Positions 13,237 through 21,652 of a DNA stretch of 64,000 nucleotides are shown here, one piece after another (position 1 is the first letter of the stretch; each line of letters starts with the position of its first letter). A model generated the notes under the pieces. The model was given only the letters and a program-made list of their open reading frames with translations. It was not told the DNA's origin and did no database searches. The DNA is from a virus, in IMG/VR virus record IMGVR_UViG_3300021963_000080, positions 22,562-86,561 of that record; one strand, written 5' to 3'. The translations under genes and the position numbers were made by a program.

Positions 13237-14175
13237 ATGAGCTCATCATTTGCCTCACTCAAGAAAAACAGCAAGTCACAATTCGACAAGCTCGTTACAG
13301 AAGTTCAGAAACTGAACGCCCCCACCCAAGGTTCACAAGAAGATAATCGATTCTGGAAACCAGAAGTAGATAAAGCCGGTAATGGTTATGCCATCATCCG
13401 TTTCTTGCCTGCACCTGATGGTGAAGATAAACCATACGTACGTATTTGGGATCATGGATTCCAAGGTCCTGGTGGCTGGTATATCGAAAAGTCTCTTACC
13501 ACTCTCGGTGAGAAAGATCCAGTATCAGAATACAACTCTCAATTGTGGAACTCTGGTATTGAAGCGAACAAAGAATTGGTTCGCAAATACAAGCGCCGTC
13601 TCTCTTTCATCTCCAACATCTATGTTGTGAAAGATCCTGCCCATCCTGAAAACGAAGGCAAAGTAATGCTTTACAAGTATGGAAAGAAAATCTGGGACAA
13701 GATCGAACTCGCTATGAACCCAGAGTTTGAAGATGAACAGAAAATCAATCCATTTGACTTCTGGGAAGGTGCAAACTTCAAGTTGAAGATTCGTAATGTA
13801 GAAGGCTATCGCAATTACGATAAGTCTGAGTTTGAACCAGCAACAGCTCTATTCAATGACGATGAAGAGTTGGAAGCATTGTGGAAGCAAGAGCATTCGT
13901 TAGAATCTTTTGTTGCTCCTAAAGAGTTTAAGTCTTATGATGAGTTGAAAGCTCGTCTAAACAAAGCTCTTGGATTAGATGGTAATCCAGCTGCTGCTCG
14001 TACAACTGCTGCACAAGCTACTACCCCACCATGGGATGATGAGCCTGCAACAGCTGCTGCCCCTGTCGCTAAGACAATGGCACCAAAGCCTGCTCCTAAA
14101 AAGTCTCTAGATGAGTCGTTCGTAGAGGACGATGATAATATGGACTTCTTCAAGAAGCTCGCTGCTGAAGAGTAA
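13237..14175 (+). CDS. 32: gp32-like single-stranded DNA-binding protein
   Basis: 312 residues (T4 gp32 has 301). The N-terminal region is basic (LKKNSKSQFDKLVTEVQKL). The core contains the T4 family blocks DNRFWKPEVDKAGNGYAIIR and WDHGFQGPGGWYIEKSLTT, then VSEYNSQLW. The zinc-site Cys/His set of T4 gp32 is not obvious. The C-terminus is Ala/Pro-rich and ends in a strongly acidic tail (FVEDDDNMDFFKKLAAEE), the part that recruits partner proteins. Essential for replication and recombination. AAGGAG is absent; TACGGAG precedes the ATG. Confidence 0.95.
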   Translation: MSSSFASLKKNSKSQFDKLVTEVQKLNAPTQGSQEDNRFWKPEVDKAGNGYAIIRFLPAPDGEDKPYVRIWDHGFQGPGGWYIEKSLTTLGEKDPVSEYNSQLWNSGIEANKELVRKYKRRLSFISNIYVVKDPAHPENEGKVMLYKYGKKIWDKIELAMNPEFEDEQKINPFDFWEGANFKLKIRNVEGYRNYDKSEFEPATALFNDDEELEALWKQEHSLESFVAPKEFKSYDELKARLNKALGLDGNPAAARTTAAQATTPPWDDEPATAAAPVAKTMAPKPAPKKSLDESFVEDDDNMDFFKKLAAEE

Positions 14176-14180
14176 AAAGA

Positions 14181-14204
14181 AAGCCCCGAAAGGGGCTTTT
14201 TTAT
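14181..14204. terminator. Bidirectional intrinsic terminator between convergent genes
   Basis: AAGCCCC-GAAA-GGGGCTT stem-loop with TTTTTT on the plus side and a CTTTCTTTTT tract on the minus side. It separates gp32 from the minus-strand fibre genes. Confidence 0.9.
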
Positions 14205-14235
14205 TGGGAGATATGCTGGCTTAATACGACCTAGC

Positions 14236-15312
14236 CTATGAAGGTCCATAGGCAACACAGAAAAAGTTTTGGCTTGGAATATTAGTGGTGCGATTTACCC
14301 AAGCCGTACCGTCAGTTGTAGTTGCTACTTTTATGGTGGCGTTAAATCCTACGCATACGACAGTTCCAGCACCAGCGGCAGACATATACCATGGTCCTCC
14401 GCCTGTTGAAGTTGATGCGCTAGTCCACGATGTCCCATTGGTGCTCCAGTAACCAAGATTTGATCCTGATAATGCTATCCACCGGTTATATGTAGGATTA
14501 TAAACCATGTTAGCAATCACGTGACTGCTGAAAGGAGTCCCACTACCAGTAGTTGTCCAAGAACTTCCGTTACTACTGTAAGTTAACTTACCTTCACCAC
14601 TTGGCGCACCTGAAACATAAAGACCACCATTAGCTGTTCCCCAAGCAACCTGATTCCACGAGCTGTTAGTCGGGGGAGTACTTGATTGTGTCCAAGTAAC
14701 CCCAGTTGGGCTGGTGTAAGCAGCCGCTCTGCCCGAGTCTATCGCGACAAATTGACTTTGAGTGGCACTCCATACGACAGATGAGAAAGACGCACCGCCC
14801 GGAGGGTTATAACTGCTTGCTGTCCAATTGACACCATCGGTACTCGTTAATATGTTGTTGGTCGGACTTCCAGTAGCCAGGATAACCCAATAGCCGCCAC
14901 CATAAGCCGCACATCGCCAGTTGTTAGAAACCGGTAAGGTTGCTGAAGTCCATGTTTGTCCGTCAGAGCTGTATGCAGCCTGAGTGGTATTTTGTTTTGC
15001 TGCAAAAAACTTACCAGTGGAACCCCCACCCCAAGCTACAGCAAACCAGTTACCTGCACCGCCCGGAAGAGTTGTAGTATTCCAGTTAACTCCTGCATCT
15101 GTTGAATAGATGGCAGTGGCAGTACTGCCCAAAGCCACGAATACACTAAGACTACTCTTTCCATAACCATCACTCATTGATATAGCGCCACTACTTCTTC
15201 CGAATAGGGTACGAACGTTCGTATCGTTCATTGAGATTGTTGCTGTAGAAGATTGACCTAACTCAGTATTAACAGCGCTCAGACTTATTGCACCGGAAGA
15301 TGGTAACGCCAT
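14236..15312 (-). CDS. Tail fibre with seven BNR/Asp-box-like repeats (beta-propeller)
   Basis: 358 residues. The N-terminus MALPSSGAISLSAVNTELGQ is a recurring phage tail-fibre start, followed by ISMNDTNVRTLFG. The rest holds seven repeats of about 40 residues with the core S-x-(D/N)-G-x-x-W: STDAGVNW, SSDGQTW, STDGVNW, SPTGVTW, SSNGSSW, STNGTSW, TTDGTAW. This is the Asp-box pattern of sialidase-type propellers, and seven copies fit a seven-bladed propeller. No sialidase active-site arginine triad is apparent, so binding rather than cleavage of host glycans is likelier. Its start overlaps the preceding stop by one base (TAATG). Confidence 0.8.
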   Translation of the reverse strand: MALPSSGAISLSAVNTELGQSSTATISMNDTNVRTLFGRSSGAISMSDGYGKSSLSVFVALGSTATAIYSTDAGVNWNTTTLPGGAGNWFAVAWGGGSTGKFFAAKQNTTQAAYSSDGQTWTSATLPVSNNWRCAAYGGGYWVILATGSPTNNILTSTDGVNWTASSYNPPGGASFSSVVWSATQSQFVAIDSGRAAAYTSPTGVTWTQSSTPPTNSSWNQVAWGTANGGLYVSGAPSGEGKLTYSSNGSSWTTTGSGTPFSSHVIANMVYNPTYNRWIALSGSNLGYWSTNGTSWTSASTSTGGGPWYMSAAGAGTVVCVGFNATIKVATTTDGTAWVNRTTNIPSQNFFCVAYGPS

Positions 15313-16352
15313 TAACTGCTCTTATTAGATTCTAGTTGTTCAATACGAGCTAGTAGTTGTTCGATGGCTCCAAAGGATAGTATGGCCAGCTTTCCATAAT
15401 CAACGGCCAGGGATCCATCTGAACGAGTGCGTACCGCTTGTGGAAACACGCGTTTTACGTCTTGAGCAATAACGCCAAAGTCTGCTTTCTGTAGGAAGTA
15501 TTCATCTTCCCCTCCATGCTCATCTATGTAAGCATCTGTCCAGTTAAACGTTTTACTACCGATAGCAGTCACTATACCAAGTGGATCTATTACTGATTGG
15601 ACGTTCTCTTTAAAACGTTTATCGGAACTATAATAAGCAGTAATATTATTAGTAGCTCTAATCTCACCAGCAGTACCGGAAGGACTGGTTCCTACACCGA
15701 AGGATGTCGTTTGAACAGTGTTACTGAATGATGCTACACCAGCGATTGTTAAACCAGCTCCACCTTGGATAGTGGACGTTACATTTGCAAATCCGGTAAT
15801 AGTAGTATTACCAGCAGCCAACGTAGTAATGCCAGAAGCTGCACCAGCAATTGTTAGACTAGAACCCCCCTGGATCGTTGACGTGACATTAGCAAAGCCA
15901 GTAATAGTTGTGTTACCGACTCCTATTGTACGGGAAGATGTACTACCGCTCGCTAATGTTGCATCTAAGGTAATTGTAGGAGAAGCTATTGTCGACCAAT
16001 ATAAATTACCACTTGCTCCTCCTGACATAAGAACTTGGGAAGCTGCTCCAACTGAACCGTTGGCAGTGATTGTATTAGATTGTACATTAGTTGCAGTTAT
16101 TACACTTGCAGCAATAATGTTTCCTGTTAAAGAATTTGATACTGTTATGTTCTGGAAAGATGCAATGCCAGTAAACTCAGGAGACGCAGTAAAGCTCGAT
16201 ACAATGTTGTTTAATATTTCAACATCTGTAGAAGAAGAGCCGGTTGGGGCTATTTCCTGACTTACTTGTATGGGTTCAGCAACTCCTCCTAGCTCACTAA
16301 TACGGTCGCGGAGAGTTTGTCTGAAATTGGTAACGTTTTGTTGAACTGACAT
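15312..16352 (-). CDS. Tail fibre with C-terminal S74 intramolecular chaperone
   Basis: 346 residues. The N-terminus is helical. The middle is built from repeats (GNTTITGFANVTSTIQGG occurs twice) typical of trimeric fibre shafts. The C-terminal 110 residues carry the peptidase S74 motif SSDKRFKEN (Ser243 and Lys248 as likely catalytic pair) and FGVIAQDVKRVFPQAV, followed by a coiled coil. S74 domains help trimer folding and then cut themselves off. Its shaft modules recur in plus-strand fibres at 54.4-58.6 kb and 63.5 kb. Confidence 0.88.
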   Translation of the reverse strand: MSVQQNVTNFRQTLRDRISELGGVAEPIQVSQEIAPTGSSSTDVEILNNIVSSFTASPEFTGIASFQNITVSNSLTGNIIAASVITATNVQSNTITANGSVGAASQVLMSGGASGNLYWSTIASPTITLDATLASGSTSSRTIGVGNTTITGFANVTSTIQGGSSLTIAGAASGITTLAAGNTTITGFANVTSTIQGGAGLTIAGVASFSNTVQTTSFGVGTSPSGTAGEIRATNNITAYYSSDKRFKENVQSVIDPLGIVTAIGSKTFNWTDAYIDEHGGEDEYFLQKADFGVIAQDVKRVFPQAVRTRSDGSLAVDYGKLAILSFGAIEQLLARIEQLESNKSS

Positions 16353-16364
16353 TATGGATATTGG

Positions 16365-18743
16365 CTAAGCTGCATAGTATGATTGGGGAGTATTGTTATA
16401 GTGCATCCACAAGAAATCTTTTTCTTTGGATTGCGTCTCAGCAGTTTTCTGTATTGGAGCTGGAGGCGCGCTTGGCTGAGTAGGAGCTCTACTTTGTTGA
16501 GCTTGATTCACCTTACCTATTGCATCAGCAATCATAGCTGATCCTCCACCCATTTCCTTCTGTAATGCGTTGAGCTTTGCAATCTGGTCCCCTGTCATAG
16601 TCTTCGATAGGTCAACGCCCATCCTTGAAGGATCGAATCCAAAAGCAGACGCAAACGTACTTCCTAAATCTCCTGATCCAGGGGCAGCGTTTTGAGTCCC
16701 ACTAACATTGACCGCTCCTTTTCCTGGAATAGTTTTTAAACTACCCTCCGGATTAGCTCCATTGTCGGTACCGCTGTAGGCTGGCAATCCCTGTATATAA
16801 TCTCTTGGATTAACAAAGTCGCCAGCTTGGTTCTTCATTTCTATATGAAGATGGGGGCCTTCAGAAGCTCCTGTACTACCAACTTTTCCAATATTCTGAC
16901 CTTTTTTAAGTTTGTCTCCTTGCTTAACATCAATTGACGACATATGACCATATGTGCTGGTCATTCCGTTGGGATGTCTTATTGTAACAAACTTTCCTAG
17001 GCCACCCTTACCTTGATCTCCTGTAGCAATTACTTCGCCTTCCCCAGCCGTCAATATAGGAGCTCCCAGCTCTGCAGATAAATCAACTCCGCTATGCAAA
17101 TGATCACTACGTTGCTCGCCAAATCTACCTTTCGATCTAGTGGCGCTTGGAAGAGGATTAGTAAAATCACTGCCAGCTGCTTGATTACCATTTGATTGAT
17201 CTGCTGTTGCTCCTCCCTGATTGCCGCGGCCAGCTCCAGCTCCTGTTGCAGGGAGAGATCCGGCTGGCGTTTGAGCTGGTGTGGTTGTTGATGAAGATGG
17301 TGATGCATCGGCGGCTGGATTTTCTTCCAACTCTTTATCGAGATCGCTTAATAAACTATACAATTCGTATATTGTCAACCCGACAGTTAATGCTGTTGTA
17401 ATAAACCCAACTGGTCCTGCAGCAAATCCTGCTGCTCCTATTGCAGCCGCTGCAGCAAACCTTGCAGCAATGTATGCGGCGACGCGTTGCATGCCTATTT
17501 TTGCAACTAGCTTACGGAGTAATTGTAATGTCTTGGAGAAACTAGCCTTGGATTTTTCAAGTAATGTCTTATTCTTAGCCATCTCTCTGTTTTCCCCAAC
17601 AGATCCAAATTGGGTTAGAGGTTTGCCCTCCATTACTTTGGGACTTGGGGGAGCAGAAGAAGGGGTGCCTGTAACCCCAGGAGCAGCTGTGGGAGTTACT
17701 GCAGCTGCCTTAGTATTTTTAATAACTTTAGAGATGCCATATGCTGAAGCAGCTACTCCAGCTCCGACGCCAAGCTTTTGTAGAGTATCAATTGCCTCTT
17801 TATCGCCCGCTGCAGCTTTTCTTTGTAAGTCAGCTAGTTCTTCTCCTCCTAGCTCAACTCCTGTATATCCTGCAATTCCGCCAAGCGTTCCTCCAACTAC
17901 CTTACCAAGAAGACCTCCCGGAGTATATCTAAGACCCGCATACATTCCAGCGAGAGCGCCGACTGGTTTAGCAGCTTTGGTTACATTTGTCGTTACGCCA
18001 GCTGCGTTTCCTGCTTTTAAGTCCTCCCAGGCCATCTGGAGGTCTTTTTTCATGCTGTTGTATAAATTAGGTAACCCAGTAAGGATTGCATTTTTGATCG
18101 TATCACTAATCAACGTCGCTATACCTGATACAGCAGCTTTCGTTCCTTCTTTTAGAGCTTTAGTAAGCCCCGAGTCGTCCATGAAACGTTTTATGTCTTT
18201 TGCATTTGCAAGAGCTAGTAACCCCATCAAGCTACCTGCAATTAACGGATTGTTTCCAAGAAACCCTAACGCGCTACCAATCAATCCTTCTTTTTTATTA
18301 GGATCTTGTGTGCCGGATATGGACGCTCTTGATCCTTTTTGTTCTAAAGCACTTTCCGTACTAAGATAATCGGAACGATCCCCAAACTTCTTATTAAGGG
18401 TTGCGCGCTGCAAGTTTAGTTGAGCTAAAGATATTTTTCTAATATCGCTCATAATGGAAGTCAAAGCACTCAACTGACTAGCCATGTTCTTTTGGTTGAC
18501 TACGTTTTCTTTTGCAAACCCAAGACTGGCTTTAGCACTTTTTGCATCCCCAGTACTGCCACCAGTATCTTGTCCATAAGACTGTACTGTATTACGAATA
18601 AACGGCCCGATACCCATTCCGAGGTTGTAGAATGATTTAGCGGAAGGAACATCACGTGTAGCACGTCGAGCTGTTCCTTTGGCTGCGTCAGCGGTAGTTT
18701 TACCCAGACCCTTGCCGATTGCGTTTATTAGTCGTTTTGCCAT
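16365..18743 (-). CDS. Tape-measure-like tail protein with M23 peptidase domain
   Basis: 792 residues. Helical, Ala/Gly-rich body with hydrophobic segments (NNPLIAGSLMGLLALANA; RFAAAAAIGAAGFAAGPVGF), typical of tape-measure proteins that run inside the tail tube and enter the membrane. From about residue 530 there is a LytM/M23 domain: zinc ligands H550-x3-D554 (HSGVD) and H631-L-H633 (GPHLHIEM). It would cut peptidoglycan cross-bridges during DNA entry. Its role may replace the lysozyme domain that the gp5-like spike here lacks. The start follows directly after the stop of the gp26 frameshift extension. Confidence 0.8.
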   Translation of the reverse strand: MAKRLINAIGKGLGKTTADAAKGTARRATRDVPSAKSFYNLGMGIGPFIRNTVQSYGQDTGGSTGDAKSAKASLGFAKENVVNQKNMASQLSALTSIMSDIRKISLAQLNLQRATLNKKFGDRSDYLSTESALEQKGSRASISGTQDPNKKEGLIGSALGFLGNNPLIAGSLMGLLALANAKDIKRFMDDSGLTKALKEGTKAAVSGIATLISDTIKNAILTGLPNLYNSMKKDLQMAWEDLKAGNAAGVTTNVTKAAKPVGALAGMYAGLRYTPGGLLGKVVGGTLGGIAGYTGVELGGEELADLQRKAAAGDKEAIDTLQKLGVGAGVAASAYGISKVIKNTKAAAVTPTAAPGVTGTPSSAPPSPKVMEGKPLTQFGSVGENREMAKNKTLLEKSKASFSKTLQLLRKLVAKIGMQRVAAYIAARFAAAAAIGAAGFAAGPVGFITTALTVGLTIYELYSLLSDLDKELEENPAADASPSSSTTTPAQTPAGSLPATGAGAGRGNQGGATADQSNGNQAAGSDFTNPLPSATRSKGRFGEQRSDHLHSGVDLSAELGAPILTAGEGEVIATGDQGKGGLGKFVTIRHPNGMTSTYGHMSSIDVKQGDKLKKGQNIGKVGSTGASEGPHLHIEMKNQAGDFVNPRDYIQGLPAYSGTDNGANPEGSLKTIPGKGAVNVSGTQNAAPGSGDLGSTFASAFGFDPSRMGVDLSKTMTGDQIAKLNALQKEMGGGSAMIADAIGKVNQAQQSRAPTQPSAPPAPIQKTAETQSKEKDFLWMHYNNTPQSYYAA

Positions 18744-18923
18744 TTATCGTTGCTGTTGTTTTTCTGATTCTTGTTCTAAGTAATTCTTTAGTAAGTCGAT
18801 ATAGATGTCTCTTTCGAAAGGTAACATATCTTCTATTTCACTTATTGAGTAGTGGTGGTGCTGAGCCATACTGAACATTGTCTGGTAATAGTTTGATATA
18901 CTATTATGACTCAGCCCAACATA
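18744..18923 (-). CDS. C-terminal extension of gp26 in the -1 frame (probable programmed frameshift product)
   Basis: The -1 frame is open from the T7 run in gp26 (18923-18929) to a TAA at 18744-18746. It adds 59 residues, beginning YVGLSHNSISNYYQTM and continuing HHHYSISEIEDMLPFERDIY, then LLKNYLEQESEK. The HYS..E...M.PFER.IY pattern resembles the short C-terminal parts made by frameshift in tail assembly chaperones of other phages. Independent start at ATG 18878 (44 residues) is possible, but no ribosome site is seen. A homopolymer sequencing error would also explain it. Confidence 0.65.
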   Translation of the reverse strand, partial: YVGLSHNSISNYYQTMFSMAQHHHYSISEIEDMLPFERDIYIDLLKNYLEQESEKQQQR

Positions 18924-19618
18924 AAAAAATCGTTAAGATTTTGTAACACCACCTTCTTCTCGTTTCCTAAACTGTTTGTATAAGTTGTCTCATACTTTAG
19001 TTTTGGCATAGTTTCTAAAAACTTTTGTACCTCTTTAAACGATGATACGTCTAATGTAGCAAGGAATTCATCCAACTCTTCTTCTGTATAATCCCTTACA
19101 TTGTATATGTTGTCAGCATCATATATTTTTTCAATGGAGTACTTAACAACTTCAAAATACAAATCTACCTCAGACTTAGCTTCGGCCAACTTATTCATCA
19201 TATCCGTTCTTGGATAGCACAGAATCAATCCTAAGTTCTCATTAATCTTGACGTTGTTGTTGTGATCTGGATTTTTAGAGATCTCAATCAAATCTAGATC
19301 TACTTCTAACTTATACTGTTGTCCATCTTCATCATCTTTGTAGAACACATCAATTTTATTATTAACTGATTTTGCTCTTAGTTTAATAAACAAATACTCT
19401 AGATCAAACGTTGTTAATGTATTGACATCAACATTATCAATAATACAATTATTAACCACTTGTGTAATTGATAATACAATATCTTGAGAATTGCCAGTTG
19501 TCTGAGCCATTAGAAGAATCTTTTCTTCTTTGACCAAGAACGGGCGCATCTTAATTTTTTGACCCGTCGATGGGATCACTACATCAAATAGTGGATAATT
19601 AATTTTAGGAAGACTCAT
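18911..19618 (-). CDS. 26: gp26-like baseplate hub / tail assembly protein
   Basis: 235 residues in frame 0. The N-terminal block PLFDVVIPSTGQKIKMRPFL VKEEK and the central YLFIKLRAKSVNNK are typical of the T4 gp26 family (T4 gp26 has 208 residues), which is needed for assembly of the central baseplate hub. The last codons include a run of seven T residues (codons GAT TTT TTT), after which the 0 frame ends within five codons. A -1 slip there gives a protein of about 290 residues. Located between the tape-measure-like gene and the gp54-like gene. Confidence 0.85.
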   Translation of the reverse strand: MSLPKINYPLFDVVIPSTGQKIKMRPFLVKEEKILLMAQTTGNSQDIVLSITQVVNNCIIDNVDVNTLTTFDLEYLFIKLRAKSVNNKIDVFYKDDEDGQQYKLEVDLDLIEISKNPDHNNNVKINENLGLILCYPRTDMMNKLAEAKSEVDLYFEVVKYSIEKIYDADNIYNVRDYTEEELDEFLATLDVSSFKEVQKFLETMPKLKYETTYTNSLGNEKKVVLQNLNDFFMLG

Positions 19619-19654
19619 TTCATTTCACCTTTCAGGATATAAATTCAAATATAA

Positions 19655-20605
19655 TTATTCGCCGCTACCATAATACCAATTATTATAGTAATCGCTGTAA
19701 CTATCCTCCACTTTCGGAGGAAATAATGTTTTCAACAATGTTGTACCGCTATTGACAACGTTTAGAATATCATTGACATTTTGTGGTCTCTTTGTTGAAG
19801 AGATTGTTTGCAATACAGATGCATACTTCAATATAGATTGTCCTAATTGTAAGTTTTTGCTTGCTGTATTGTTGTTGTATGCTTTAGGATCTAGTGTACT
19901 TGGTATATCTTCATATTGCCAATTGCTGTAAGTAAATGTTACTGGAAATCTTACTAACTGGTTTGTATCATTCCAACCACGCTGCACGTCCCCTAGAAAA
20001 ATTGGATAAGCATTGTGCAACTTTAATACGCCGACTTTACTTTGCGCTTCATTGTACACGTATATGTCAATTGTTGTTTTGTACTGATCTTTATACTCAA
20101 CCTCGAAAGGGAGCTTACCAAAAAGATCGTTAGAAGAGTTACCACGCGGCAACTCATCAAATCCAACAATGCCATTCATCCACAGATAAAAAAACTTATG
20201 GATCAAACCATCGCTATCATTAATGAAGGAAAATTGTTGATCGGTGAATATAGGGAGATATGGCTTGCGCTCAATGGGCCCGATGCCGTATCTTTTTATT
20301 TCCGTTGTAGCCATACTCACGCCAGGCTGGGTAAATGTGTCAGCTCTATATGTTGCAAGAGATGCTATTTTTGCAGCTCCCGCCACCTTAAAAGAAGTAC
20401 CAAAGATCTTTGGGGGCGTGAATACGATATGAGCCATCGAGGTTTTTTGTATTCCGTGCTTACGAATGTTTGCTCGAACGGAATCGGAAAAACTCTTATA
20501 TTCTTGCTGACTGTAATTTAGTTCCTTCGGAGTACTTCTATTAAGCACGCCAAGAAGGCTGGTGTATCCAATTACTTGTTGTAGGGTTTTATTGAAATCT
20601 GCCAT
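19655..20605 (-). CDS. 54: gp54-like baseplate tail-tube initiator
   Basis: 316 residues, close to T4 gp54 (320). A tube-fold pattern is seen: MAHIVFTPPKIF near the start, then ATYRADTFTQPGVSMATTEI and YGIGPIERKPYLP, and the late strand RFPVTFTYSNWQYED, as in gp19/gp54 tube proteins. gp54 sits on gp48 and starts polymerisation of the tail tube. The alternative would be the gp19 tube itself, but length and position next to gp26 favour the initiator. Confidence 0.72.
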   Translation of the reverse strand: MADFNKTLQQVIGYTSLLGVLNRSTPKELNYSQQEYKSFSDSVRANIRKHGIQKTSMAHIVFTPPKIFGTSFKVAGAAKIASLATYRADTFTQPGVSMATTEIKRYGIGPIERKPYLPIFTDQQFSFINDSDGLIHKFFYLWMNGIVGFDELPRGNSSNDLFGKLPFEVEYKDQYKTTIDIYVYNEAQSKVGVLKLHNAYPIFLGDVQRGWNDTNQLVRFPVTFTYSNWQYEDIPSTLDPKAYNNNTASKNLQLGQSILKYASVLQTISSTKRPQNVNDILNVVNSGTTLLKTLFPPKVEDSYSDYYNNWYYGSGE

Positions 20606-20607
20606 TT

Positions 20608-21201
20608 TTATCTTTGAATAATCGCCATTCGACTATCAGCATGAACTCGAGTTTTCGAGGCTTTAGTAAAACGCTCAAGCGGTAGGAATAATGCTATATC
20701 CCATAAACTCGCTGGCACCTGTGCCATATCTGTCTGTACTTGACTATTTAGGTAGTGTTTAACGCATGGCTTGAAGAATCTTAGTTTCGATGCACTACTA
20801 AGCGTTTGATATGTCATTTTCAATCTAACGTTTTTGTCGTATTTGTTTTCTATCACATAATCATACAACCCGTCCATCAAAGCCGCTCTCATAGGCAAAG
20901 GCAAGTAATGCATGTTGATTCCATAAAAACCATCTGGGGTTTTGGCAAACGGAAATACTAAAGGGAATCTATCGTAGTATGGCAGTTTGTTGGCGTGCTT
21001 TGGTAAATAACCAAACAAAAACATTTTACCAATAGCAGAGTTGGAAGATGTAGATGGAGAATCTTGGATAATCGTTGCGGGATTGGCTCGTTTGACTGAA
21101 GAGGCTTCATTCCGAAACCATTGTTTCGCTTCTTCTGTCTTTGTGGATGTAATCCCTTGTTTAGCTGCTTTGTCTAACAAAGTAGCAAATATATTAGCCA
21201 T
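20608..21201 (-). CDS. Conserved T4-type structural protein, role uncertain
   Basis: 197 residues. Core pattern: GKMFLFGYLPKHANKLPYYD, RFPLVFPFAKTPDGFYGINM, then HYLPLPMRAALMDGL. It appears to belong to a family found beside gp4 in T4-like phages of aquatic bacteria. In T4 the gene next to 4 is gene 2 (DNA end protector), so that is a possible role, but I cannot align it to T4 gp2 by eye. It overlaps the gp4 gene by 8 bp and lies 2 bp before the gp54-like gene. Confidence 0.65.
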   Translation of the reverse strand: MANIFATLLDKAAKQGITSTKTEEAKQWFRNEASSVKRANPATIIQDSPSTSSNSAIGKMFLFGYLPKHANKLPYYDRFPLVFPFAKTPDGFYGINMHYLPLPMRAALMDGLYDYVIENKYDKNVRLKMTYQTLSSASKLRFFKPCVKHYLNSQVQTDMAQVPASLWDIALFLPLERFTKASKTRVHADSRMAIIQR

Positions 21202-21640
21202 TGAGTGATATTCCTAAATGATTTTCGGTAAATATGGCAAATTTCCAGTTCTTGCTTTCGCAGAACTTTTTAGCTGCTTGCCACTTAGCATTATTTACAC
21301 CCCAAGTCATAACCTCATTGATATATTTTTTGGTTTTTCTTTTCTGAGGTTCTGGTGGCATTGTTTGCTTTTTGGGCTTTATTTCAACGACTACTGTTTC
21401 AATGGTACCGTCAGGTTTACGTTGTTTTAACCAAAAATCCGGAAAATAGCGATGCACCGCTCCGTCAACGGGAGAGCGGTATGGAATACAAAATTCCTCG
21501 CTGGACCAAGTAATGACGTCTTGGTGGGCGTCTAAATAGTTCATAAACTTCAATTCCCATGAAGACCTGAACACAATGTTTGACGCGTCACCTTTATACT
21601 TGTTCGGATGCTTGGGCTTAAAAAAACCTTTATAACTCAT
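21194..21640 (-). CDS. 4: gp4 (gp50/65) head completion protein
   Basis: 148 residues from ATG 21640, equal to T4 gp4 (150). It matches the T4 layout closely: GFFKPKHPNKYKGDASNIVF, then RSSWELKFMNYLDAHQDVI, EEFCIPYRSPVDGAVHRYFP, DFWLK, EIKPKKQTMPP, and KKYINEVMTWGVNNAKWQAA. The D-x-n-E-x-K arrangement (PDF..., VVEIKPK) is that of PD-(D/E)XK nucleases. The protein finishes the filled head so that tails can join. An upstream TTG (21673) would overlap the divergent gene and is rejected. The start of the divergent baseplate operon lies 12 bp away. Confidence 0.92.
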   Translation of the reverse strand: MSYKGFFKPKHPNKYKGDASNIVFRSSWELKFMNYLDAHQDVITWSSEEFCIPYRSPVDGAVHRYFPDFWLKQRKPDGTIETVVVEIKPKKQTMPPEPQKRKTKKYINEVMTWGVNNAKWQAAKKFCESKNWKFAIFTENHLGISLNG

Positions 21641-21652
21641 ATCAATATTTAG

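Noticed and set aside
14236-15312. Active sialidase
   Set aside because: Asp-box repeats are present, but the arginine triad and catalytic Tyr/Glu/Asp expected of sialidases are not apparent.
15718-16260. Plus-strand frame inside the S74 fibre gene, and similar minus-strand frames inside plus-strand fibres (e.g. 52535-52984, 53126-53614, 55342-55701)
   Set aside because: Thr/Ala/Val-rich fibre repeats create long antisense open frames; no start signals or recognisable domains.
17281-18369. 362-residue plus-strand frame inside the tape-measure-like gene
   Set aside because: Antisense to an M23-containing protein with clear domain motifs; its long open length comes from the Ala/Gly-rich composition.
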